The notes below the pieces were generated by a model. That model saw only the letters and a list, made by a program, of their open reading frames with translations. It searched no databases and was not told the DNA's origin. DNA of 10,350 nucleotides from Acinetobacter sp. UBA6641 (lineage in GTDB: Bacteria; Pseudomonadota; Gammaproteobacteria; Pseudomonadales; Moraxellaceae), in the NCBI GenBank assembly GCA_002455755.1, contig DKLL01000223.1, positions 1-10,350 of the forward strand, written 5' to 3'. The translations under genes were made by a program, and so were the position numbers. Below are positions 1-5,257 of this stretch, one piece after another. Within the stretch, counting starts at the first letter, position 1. Every line of letters starts with the position of its first letter.

Positions 1-1
1 G

Positions 2-361
2 GTCTTCCCGGATAAGCTTCCAGGCATGAGCAACTCCGGTATTCAAGATGCGATTGCGCAGGCAAATCCAGAGAAGCAAGTGAAGAAAATGGAAGCGATT
101 ATCCAGTCGATGACCATTAAAGAGCGCCGTAATCCGGACCTGATGAACCCAAGCCGTAAAAAACGTATTGCTGCTGGCTGCGGCATGGATGTTTCAGAAG
201 TGAATAAACTGATTAAACAGCATGCGCAAATGGCAAAAATGATGAAGAAATTTGCTAATCCGTCTGGCATGGCAAAAATGCTGAAATCATTGGGTGGCAT
301 GCAAAAACAGTTTGGTGGCGGCGGCATGGGGCCACTATTCGGTAATAAAGATCAGAAATAA
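2..361 (+). CDS. ffh: Signal recognition particle protein Ffh, C-terminal part (5' truncated by window edge)
   Basis: The protein component of the bacterial signal recognition particle; it binds 4.5S RNA and the hydrophobic signal sequences of nascent membrane proteins and delivers ribosomes to FtsY at the inner membrane. The open frame runs in from the window edge, so the ATG at 26 is internal; 119 residues are visible. They match the methionine-rich M domain: an S-R-K-K-R-I-A-A-G-C-G segment, corresponding to the RNA-binding helix-turn-helix signature (S-R-x-x-R-I-A-x-G-S-G in relatives), then K-Q-H-A-Q-M-A-K-M-M-K-K and a Gly/Met-rich tail. Here Cys replaces the usual Ser in G-S-G. The N and GTPase (G) domains lie outside the window. 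The gene ends in TAA at 359-361 and is followed within 30 bp by a clear terminator, so it closes its transcription unit. Assignment is confident because the M-domain signature is distinctive. Confidence 0.95.
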   Translation, partial: VFPDKLPGMSNSGIQDAIAQANPEKQVKKMEAIIQSMTIKERRNPDLMNPSRKKRIAAGCGMDVSEVNKLIKQHAQMAKMMKKFANPSGMAKMLKSLGGMQKQFGGGGMGPLFGNKDQK

Positions 362-388
362 GATGGAGCCTTGAGGTTCGATCAGAAG

Positions 389-411
389 AAGGCGCGTAAT
401 GCGCCTTTTTT
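389..411 (+). terminator. Intrinsic terminator after ffh
   Basis: A perfect 7-bp stem AAGGCGC (389-395) / GCGCCTT (401-407), with a 5-nt loop, has a run of six T at 406-411. It lies 27 bp after the ffh stop. Stem and T-tract together are canonical for Rho-independent termination and separate ffh from the downstream hydrolase pair. Confidence 0.9.
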
Positions 412-473
412 ATTGGGCTTATCCTATTCTAAAAATTTTTGGACAAATGCAGTTTATTTTATGACGAACAGGC

Positions 474-503
474 TAGATTTTTTGATTCTTACCGGCATAT
501 GAT
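474..503 (+). promoter_or_regulatory. Weak candidate sigma-70 promoter for the first hydrolase
   Basis: TATGAT at 498-503 matches the -10 consensus at five of six bases. The best -35 at a sensible distance is TAGATT (474-479, 18-nt spacer), only three of six. It sits about 57 bp before the start codon, after the ffh terminator, where a promoter is required. The region is AT-rich, so chance matches are easy and the exact element is uncertain. Confidence 0.25.
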
Positions 504-560
504 ACTTAAATAATTCTAAAAAGATGACTTGCTAATCAATTTGTCATAAGAAGAAAAGAG

Positions 561-1136
561 ATGTCACAATTTCAAAAGAAAGTTTATATCGTTCCTGGTG
601 ATCAGGCATCTCCGAATGATCACTGGTTTCCATGGCTGAGCCAGCAGATTCAACATTCAGGTCATTCGGCCAGACGACTGATATTGCCCGATCCCAACGC
701 ACCCAATTTTCAGAGCTGGCAACAAGCCTTAGCACTGCAAATCCCTCATTTAGACCCCAACAGCATTATTGTCGCGCATGGTTTAGGCTGTCTTGCGAGC
801 CTGCACTTTTTAACTCAGACACTCAGTCAAACCCAAATTAAGGGAGTGATTCTGGTGGCAGGTTTTAAGGATAAACTCACCGCATTGCCCGAACTGGACG
901 GTTTTATCCGTCAGGCAAAATTAGACATGGCCATTTTACAAAAACAGATCGCGACCCGATTTTTACTGTTTTCCTGCAATGATCCTTATGTGTCGCCACC
1001 CAAGGCTTTACTGTTAGGTCATTACATTAATGCCCAGATGCAGGAGGTGAACCATGCGGGGCATTTTATGCGCAGTGATGGTTTCGATGAGTTTAAGCAA
1101 GTCTGGGATGTGCTTAAACCGTTGTTGCTTCATTAA
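561..1136 (+). CDS. RBBP9/YdeN-like alpha/beta-hydrolase fold protein lacking the nucleophilic serine
   Basis: A 191-residue small alpha/beta-hydrolase-fold protein, the usual length for the RBBP9/YdeN group of putative serine hydrolases; no substrate can be assigned. The nucleophile-elbow region reads V-A-H-G-L-G (residues 71-76) where its downstream paralogue and the family have H-S-L-G. The GGT codon at 780-782 is one base away from AGT (Ser). The rest of the triad is present: Asp141 in S-C-N-D-P-Y-V and His168 in A-G-H-F. The N-terminal H-G of the paralogue (H-G-Y) is P-G-D here. No signal peptide, so probably cytoplasmic. The start at 561 follows a purine-rich stretch (AAGAAGAAAAGAG) serving as ribosome binding site. 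The frame is intact, so it is a plausible pseudoenzyme, or uses unusual chemistry, rather than a decayed gene. Hand alignment with the 1299-1886 protein gives about one third identical positions. Confidence 0.85.
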   Translation: MSQFQKKVYIVPGDQASPNDHWFPWLSQQIQHSGHSARRLILPDPNAPNFQSWQQALALQIPHLDPNSIIVAHGLGCLASLHFLTQTLSQTQIKGVILVAGFKDKLTALPELDGFIRQAKLDMAILQKQIATRFLLFSCNDPYVSPPKALLLGHYINAQMQEVNHAGHFMRSDGFDEFKQVWDVLKPLLLH

Positions 1137-1298
1137 TCTGGCTAGAAGTTATTTGGTTCTTCAGGTACATGATGGGTTAAATCGCCGAATGCTTAGATTA
1201 GGTAATTCATTTTTTATAAAAAGAGCAACAAATCAATCACTTTATTTAGGCGGAGCTTATTGCACACTAGAGCGACCTGATAAAATGGAATCGCAATA

Positions 1299-1886
1299 AT
1301 GGCTCAAGTGATTGTCATACACGGCTATACGGCCAGCCCGGAAGAAAACTGGTATCCCTGGTTTCAGCAGCTTGCTGCTGAACAGCATTTTAGTTTAAAC
1401 ATTTTGCGCCTCGATCCTTCAACGCATCCCAAGCTGTCAGTATGGACATCACAGATAGAACAGCAGGCGGATCATCTGAATGAAAACAGTATTGTGATTG
1501 CACATAGCTTGGGGACTATTGCGGCACTCCATTATTTATCTGAGCATTTAAAAAATCAGCGTATAAAACAGCTGGTGTTAATTGCCGGTTTTAATGGGCG
1601 TTTGGGACGGCTGGATGAAGTGAATCCTTTTATCGATGCTGCGCGGATTGATTTTGAATTGTTAAAACGCCAGATTGAATATCGGGTGGTGATTTATTCA
1701 GCAGGGGATGACCGTGTCCAGCCTAAATTCAGTATTGAACAGGCCAAAAGTCTGGATGCCGAACTGATTTCAGCCCAGCATCAGGGGCATTTTATCGATT
1801 CTGAAGGCTGTACCGAACTGCCGGAAGTCTGGCAAGCCATACAGCCTTATTTAATTCGACAAAATCAGGCTTCAGCCAAGGAGTAG
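1299..1886 (+). CDS. RBBP9/YdeN-type alpha/beta serine hydrolase, intact triad
   Basis: A 195-residue alpha/beta hydrolase, paralogous to the gene just upstream. It begins [14 protein letters not shown], a first beta strand followed by the H-G motif that commonly forms part of the oxyanion region. The nucleophile elbow is A-H-S-L-G (Ser70), the acid is probably Asp137 in S-A-G-D-D-R-V, and the base is His164 in Q-G-H-F. All three triad residues are present, so it should be a working hydrolase; the substrate is unknown, and proteins of this family are often named only 'serine hydrolase'. No signal peptide is visible. A weak GGAA (1287-1290) lies 8 nt before the start. It is 162 bp downstream of its paralogue with no obvious terminator between, so co-transcription is possible. 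Its last 22 bp overlap the end of coaX on the opposite strand. Confidence 0.88.
   Translation: MAQVIVIHGYTASPEENWYPWFQQLAAEQHFSLNILRLDPSTHPKLSVWTSQIEQQADHLNENSIVIAHSLGTIAALHYLSEHLKNQRIKQLVLIAGFNGRLGRLDEVNPFIDAARIDFELLKRQIEYRVVIYSAGDDRVQPKFSIEQAKSLDAELISAQHQGHFIDSEGCTELPEVWQAIQPYLIRQNQASAKE
1804..1848. repeat. 9-bp inverted repeat inside the 3' end of the second hydrolase
   Basis: AAGGCTGTA (1804-1812) and TACAGCCTT (1840-1848) are perfect inverted arms separated by 27 bp; a shorter TGCC/GGCA pair lies inside. It sits just before the convergent meeting of the hydrolase and coaX. It could form a hairpin in RNA from either strand. There is no proper T-tract on either side, so calling it a terminator would be inference. 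Confidence 0.5.
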
Positions 1887-2602
1887 ATATAATTTTGCAG
1901 ACCTTTGAGCAGCAGATCGGTTTCAATGCTCGGCTGATACTGTGCAAGATATTTGGCAAAGAGTGGAGCATCGCCACCAGTTAAAATCAGTTTGCCTGGA
2001 TATTTATCTAAGACTTTTTCAATGGTACTGACCAGACTGAGCAGAATGCCATGGTGGACTGCATCAATGGTATTGCGACCTGGGGTCAGTTCATCGAATA
2101 AGGCATCGGGAATCTTGATGCCTTTGGTATTCTGAATCAGGGAATCACGCTGTAAATACAGATTCGGCAGAATATAACCCCCTAAGTGTTGCAAGCCATC
2201 GGTGAGGTCAATGGTTAGTGCAGTTCCACAACTGACCACACAATATTGTTGCTCTGGATTGTTGACCACAGCCAGCATTTGCAACCAGCGGTCTACACCG
2301 AACTTGCTGGTATCTTCATAAGCACAGCGTAAGCCGGCATATTCGGCATGCACTTTGGCAAAGCTCACCGGCACATCTAGAAACTTGAGTATTTTCCGGA
2401 TGCGTTCATTGTTCTTTTTGTCCTGAACAGAAGACACTCCCACTTGATGCAGATCCAGATTTTTAAAATGCTGGATTAAACCGAGCAGCAGCTCGGCAGG
2501 AGATTGCAGATGCAGTTCTGCTGCCTGTTCAATAATCTGATCATTTTCAGTGATCCAGTATTTGAGTCGGGTATTGCCGATATCCAGCCATAAATTCTTC
2601 AT
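1865..2602 (-). CDS. coaX: Type III pantothenate kinase CoaX
   Basis: Catalyses ATP-dependent phosphorylation of pantothenate to 4'-phosphopantothenate, the first committed step of coenzyme A synthesis, in the cytoplasm. The 245-residue length is normal for type III enzymes, which belong to the ASKHA (acetate kinase/Hsp70/actin) fold rather than the E. coli CoaA P-loop type. Visible motifs in order: L-D-I-G-N-T-R (phosphate loop, Asp7), F-G-V-D-R-W (residues 101-106, with probable catalytic base Asp104), S-C-G-T-A-L-T-I-D (124-132) and L-T-G-G-D-A (207-212). The start ATG has GAGA about 7 nt upstream (minus strand). It lies 9 bp after birA and should be translated from the same message. The TGA stop lies inside the 3' end of the convergent hydrolase gene, giving a 22-bp antisense overlap. 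No clear terminator follows. Confidence 0.95.
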   Translation of the reverse strand: MKNLWLDIGNTRLKYWITENDQIIEQAAELHLQSPAELLLGLIQHFKNLDLHQVGVSSVQDKKNNERIRKILKFLDVPVSFAKVHAEYAGLRCAYEDTSKFGVDRWLQMLAVVNNPEQQYCVVSCGTALTIDLTDGLQHLGGYILPNLYLQRDSLIQNTKGIKIPDALFDELTPGRNTIDAVHHGILLSLVSTIEKVLDKYPGKLILTGGDAPLFAKYLAQYQPSIETDLLLKGLQNYIYSLAEA

Positions 2603-2611
2603 TGCATTTCT

Positions 2612-3370
2612 CTATGCAGAGGTGTCCAGAGGGCGCAAACGCCCCTGATAAAACTGTTTTAAACCTTCAGCGGTTTCAATATTCACGCAACCATCATCCT
2701 GAATGCCCCGGAAGATACCTGAACATAGCCCTGAATGGTGCTCAAATTCAACCGCCTGATTTTTAAAAGCTGCATAATGATTAAAGCGTGCAGCTAGGTT
2801 AGGACAGTCATGGTCAAACCATTCACTGGCTTGCTGAATGGCCATATACAATTCTGCAATCAGCTGAATACGGGAAATATCTTTTAATTCTAGTTCACGT
2901 AATGAGGTTGCGTGCTGGTCAATCTGTGCCTGAGGTACAGGTTCGAGATTAATCCCGACCCCGACAATGACCTGATGCGGAGAAATTGGTTCTACCAGAA
3001 TGCCGCCCCATTTTCCTTGTAAACTATACAGGTCATTTGGCCATTTGACTTGCAGCTTAAGCGCATTAAGACCCGGCATTTGCAGAATATTCAATGCAAT
3101 TTCAAGTGCAAGCCGGCCATCAATGGCTGTTCGGGTATTCAGCAATGTGCTTAAATAGATGTTGCCTTCAGGGGATACCCACTGTCGCTGGCGCTGTCCA
3201 CGACCTTGAGTTTGCCGGGTGCTGCAAACCAGAACACTGTGTATGCCTTTACGTGCAATTTCACGTACATCATCATTGGTTGATGTGGTGACGGGTTTCA
3301 GTATCAGAACTTCAGGAAGCTGATGGGCATCATCGAGGATTTTTTGCAGCTGTCGGGTCTCTAAATCCAT
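2612..3370 (-). CDS. birA: Biotin--[acetyl-CoA-carboxylase] ligase, monofunctional (no DNA-binding domain)
   Basis: Activates biotin to biotinyl-5'-AMP and attaches it to the acceptor lysine of the biotin carboxyl carrier protein of acetyl-CoA carboxylase and other biotin enzymes. At 252 residues it is shorter than E. coli BirA (about 320): it starts almost directly with the catalytic domain and has no N-terminal winged helix, so it should not repress biotin genes. Motifs: S-T-N (residues 30-32), the biotinyl-AMP loop G-R-G-Q-R-Q-R-Q-W (56-64), K-W-P-N-D (109-113), G-G-I-L-V-E (122-127) and V-G-V-G-I-N-L (136-142). The C-terminal small beta domain ends in G-R-L-R-P-L. No strong Shine-Dalgarno precedes the ATG, but no better in-frame start is seen. 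First gene of a birA-coaX unit; the divergent permease begins 30 bp away, so its promoter must overlap flanking coding sequence. Confidence 0.94.
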   Translation of the reverse strand: MDLETRQLQKILDDAHQLPEVLILKPVTTSTNDDVREIARKGIHSVLVCSTRQTQGRGQRQRQWVSPEGNIYLSTLLNTRTAIDGRLALEIALNILQMPGLNALKLQVKWPNDLYSLQGKWGGILVEPISPHQVIVGVGINLEPVPQAQIDQHATSLRELELKDISRIQLIAELYMAIQQASEWFDHDCPNLAARFNHYAAFKNQAVEFEHHSGLCSGIFRGIQDDGCVNIETAEGLKQFYQGRLRPLDTSA

Positions 3371-3400
3371 TTAAATCTAAGCAATAGTGGAATGTGAATA

Positions 3401-4210
3401 ATGGAGTTAATCATATATTTATTGATTGGTGCAATGGCTGGTTTTGCCGCTGGACTGTTTGGGGTCGGTGGCGGGCTGATTATTGTGCCCATTTTATATA
3501 TTGTGTTTACCCAGTTAAATTATGATGCTTCGGTGATTATGCATCTGGCTGTAGGTACGTCGTTAGCGACTATTATTGTGACTTCCATCAGTTCGGTCAC
3601 GGCGCATCATAAACGCGGCGCGGTGCTCTGGGATGTGTTCCGTAATCTGGCACCAGGCCTGGCATTAGGTTCATTTTTAGGTGCCGGGATTGCCGACTAT
3701 ATGTCTGGTCAAGGTTTGCAATTAGTGATTGGATTTTTTGCCATCTGGGTTGCCTATGGCATGTTCTTTGGTGCCAGCCAGCCGGTCGATCCGAATCAGC
3801 ATTTACCTAAAAAAAACATGCAAATGCTTGCCGGTGGAGGCATTGGAATTGCCTCGGCTATTTTTGGCATTGGTGGTGGCAGTCTGACCGTTCCCTATTT
3901 AAGCCGCCATGGTGTGGTGATTCAAAAAGCGGTTGCTACCTCAGCAGCAGGTGGTTTGCCGATTGCCATTGCCGGCGCTTTAGGCTTCATGTGGTTTGGC
4001 TCTAACACTGAAGCTCAAATACCGCATAGTATTGGCTATGTGCATATTTATGCCTTTATTGGTATTAGCATCATGAGCTTTATCACTGCGAAATTAGGCG
4101 CAAAAGTGGCGCATAAGTTATCGCCTGCAATGCTGAAAAGATGTTTTGCCTGCCTGTTGGCAACAGTCGGCTCTTATTTTATTTATCAAGGTTTTTCGAC
4201 CTTGATTTGA
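3401..4210 (+). CDS. TSUP-family (TauE/SafE) membrane permease, putative sulfite/organosulfur exporter
   Basis: A 269-residue polytopic inner-membrane protein of the TauE/SafE (TSUP, formerly DUF81) family, which moves sulfite, sulfoacetate or other small anions; the true substrate cannot be read from sequence. The protein is hydrophobic throughout, with around eight membrane segments in two homologous halves. Each half carries the family's glycine motif: G-L-F-G-V-G-G-G-L-I-I-V-P (18-30) and A-I-F-G-I-G-G-G-S-L-T-V-P (153-165). A short charged loop with K-K-N (137-139) separates the halves. A GGA (3389-3391) about 9 nt before the ATG serves as ribosome binding site. No sulfur-metabolism gene is adjacent, so neighbours do not help with substrate. 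Downstream is a 341-bp gap without a gene. Confidence 0.88.
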   Translation: MELIIYLLIGAMAGFAAGLFGVGGGLIIVPILYIVFTQLNYDASVIMHLAVGTSLATIIVTSISSVTAHHKRGAVLWDVFRNLAPGLALGSFLGAGIADYMSGQGLQLVIGFFAIWVAYGMFFGASQPVDPNQHLPKKNMQMLAGGGIGIASAIFGIGGGSLTVPYLSRHGVVIQKAVATSAAGGLPIAIAGALGFMWFGSNTEAQIPHSIGYVHIYAFIGISIMSFITAKLGAKVAHKLSPAMLKRCFACLLATVGSYFIYQGFSTLI

Positions 4211-4246
4211 TTAAAAAAAAGCGATGTAAAATCGTTAAAAAATTGT

Positions 4247-4265
4247 GCTATGGTTTTCCCATAGC
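4247..4265. repeat. 7-bp perfect hairpin downstream of the permease
   Basis: GCTATGG (4247-4253) and CCATAGC (4259-4265) pair perfectly around a 5-nt loop, 37 bp after the permease stop. There is no T-tract after it on the plus strand; on the minus strand an AATTTTTT run follows after a few bases, but no minus-strand gene leads into it. It may mark the end of the permease transcript or be incidental. Confidence 0.4.
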
Positions 4266-4373
4266 TCCTCTTGATCTTGCCTGTCCTGTTAATTTACCGG
4301 GCCTGATGATTAAAAATAAAATCTATTTTATAATTAAAATTAATTATTTATGATGAAGTAAAGCCAGAATAGA

Positions 4374-4402
4374 GAGGGAATAGAATCTAAGTCTATTCTC
4401 TC
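4374..4402. repeat. 10-bp hairpin in the leader region of the GntR regulator
   Basis: GAGGGAATAG (4374-4383) pairs with CTATTCTCTC (4393-4402) with a single G-T wobble and a 9-nt loop. No T-run follows, so it is not a standard terminator. If transcription starts near 4341 from the TATAAT at 4329-4334, this would be a 5'-leader structure of the regulator transcript or part of a small RNA; neither is proven. Confidence 0.4.
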
Positions 4403-4437
4403 ATAACAAACTGATATTGGCCTTAACGACTTAAAAA

Positions 4438-4453
4438 TTGTCTGACAATGTCA
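4438..4453. promoter_or_regulatory. Putative GntR/FadR-type operator (overlapping palindromes)
   Basis: TTGTCTGACAATGTCA contains two overlapping perfect 11-bp palindromes: TTGTC-T-GACAA (4438-4448) and TGACA-A-TGTCA (4443-4453). The first fits the TNGTNNNACNA pattern typical of FadR-subfamily GntR regulators. It lies about 100 bp before the start of a GntR/FCD regulator and overlaps CTGACA (4442-4447), five of six to the -35 consensus, followed 19 nt later by TAAAAT (4467-4472). Autoregulation is inference. Confidence 0.5.
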
Positions 4454-4472
4454 TATTTTTTGCAGCTAAAAT
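4442..4472 (+). promoter_or_regulatory. Candidate promoter for the regulator-smc-zipA operon
   Basis: CTGACA (4442-4447, five of six) and TAAAAT (4467-4472, five of six) are separated by 19 nt, longer than the ideal 17. Other -10-like boxes exist in this AT-rich gap (TATAAT 4329-4334, TATAAA 4529-4534) but with poorer -35 partners. Overlap with the palindromes at 4438-4453 would suit repression. Confidence 0.35.
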
Positions 4473-4551
4473 TAAGTAAAAAAGAAAGTAACAATCAGGA
4501 TTTATCCAAATTTTTTTTGATTGCATCTTATAAAAACAAGACAGGAACAGT

Positions 4552-5247
4552 ATGCAAGAACAAGAAAAGGACAGTTTGTCCGAGCAGATTGCCAGGCATA
4601 TTAGTGAACAAATCATTCGTGGTGAACTGGTTGAGGGAGAGCGTATTCAAGAATTGCGTATTTCTTCTGAACTGGATGTCAGCCGCGGTTCGGTACGTGA
4701 GGCCTTGCTGTTGCTGGAGCGTACCCAGCTGATTGAAATTTATCCTCGCCGTGGTGCAATTGTTTCGGAAATGTCTGCCCAGCAGGTGCGTGCCCTGTTT
4801 GAGATGTGTGCCTTGCTCACCGGACAGATTGTGCAGCGCATGGCAGAAACCTGGCGCACTCATGAAGCCGAAAGAATCCAGGCTTTACTGGCGCAATTGC
4901 ATGAAGAAACCCGTCAGGGTCATACTGAAAAATTTTATGATTTAATCTTTCAGGGCTTGTCACGCCAGCATGAAATGGTGGGCAATTCCTACTTAATGAA
5001 GGTCTATCAGGAACTGTTGCCTTCACTGCGTCGCAGCTATTTTTTAACCTTAAATATCTCGCATCGTGAACTGCAGGAATCATTTGACTTGTTTAAGTTG
5101 GTGACTGATGCAGTTTTGATCCGAAAATCACAACAAGCTACTTTATTTATGGATGATTTTTGTCGACACTTGCGCAACCTTGTGTTGGAATCTCTAACAC
5201 GGATGAAACAAATCGAACTTGCATGGGCAAGACGTTCACGACGTTGA
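4552..5247 (+). CDS. GntR-family transcriptional regulator, FadR/FCD subfamily
   Basis: A 231-residue DNA-binding regulator. Residues about 8-73 form the GntR winged helix: I-I-R-G-E-L-V-E-G-E-R-I-Q-E, then the recognition helix region L-D-V-S-R-G-S-V-R-E-A-L and the wing P-R-R-G-A-I-V. The remainder (about 75-215) is an all-helical FCD-type effector domain. FCD proteins usually bind a metal through one Asp and three His; here D-L-I-F-Q (130-134) has Gln where the D-x3-H histidine belongs, and the later histidines are not clearly aligned, so metal binding is doubtful and the effector unknown. The start has AGGA 5 nt upstream. It lies 10 bp before smc, so it heads the smc-zipA unit; a GntR regulator in this place also occurs in Pseudomonas from memory. 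A palindrome about 100 bp upstream suggests self-control. Confidence 0.9.
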   Translation: MQEQEKDSLSEQIARHISEQIIRGELVEGERIQELRISSELDVSRGSVREALLLLERTQLIEIYPRRGAIVSEMSAQQVRALFEMCALLTGQIVQRMAETWRTHEAERIQALLAQLHEETRQGHTEKFYDLIFQGLSRQHEMVGNSYLMKVYQELLPSLRRSYFLTLNISHRELQESFDLFKLVTDAVLIRKSQQATLFMDDFCRHLRNLVLESLTRMKQIELAWARRSRR

Positions 5248-5249
5248 TC

Positions 5250-5253
5250 AGGA
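5250..5253 (+). promoter_or_regulatory. Ribosome binding site deciding the smc start
   Basis: AGGA precedes the ATG at 5258 by 4 nt. This ATG starts M-R-L-S-S-L-K-L-S-G-F-K-S-F, the standard Smc N-terminus. The earlier in-frame ATG at 5219 would add 13 unrelated residues and overlap the regulator by 29 bp. Confidence 0.65.
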
Positions 5254-5257
5254 CATT

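Larger units (their letters stand above)
4211..4551. other. 341-bp AT-rich intergenic region between the permease and the GntR regulator
   Basis: No convincing gene: short frames here lack family signal and start sites, and the one running past 4552 is an out-of-frame shadow of the regulator. It contains a 7-bp hairpin (4247-4265), a perfect TATAAT at 4329-4334 with only a poor -35, a 10-bp hairpin (4374-4402), overlapping palindromes (4438-4453), and the regulator's ribosome binding site AGGA (4543-4546). It is clearly more AT-rich than the flanking genes. Confidence 0.7.

Noticed and set aside
1054..1299. 81-residue frame across the gap between the two hydrolases
   Set aside because: It starts inside the first hydrolase in a different frame and shows no recognisable protein features.
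4448..4732. 94-residue plus-strand frame spanning the intergenic gap and regulator start
   Set aside because: It overlaps the regulator in another frame, has low-complexity composition, no ribosome binding site and no family resemblance.
5219..5257. Upstream in-frame ATG giving an Smc 13 residues longer
   Set aside because: The extra residues do not resemble any Smc N-terminus, the start overlaps the regulator gene, and the ATG at 5258 has an AGGA site and gives the conserved M-R-L start.
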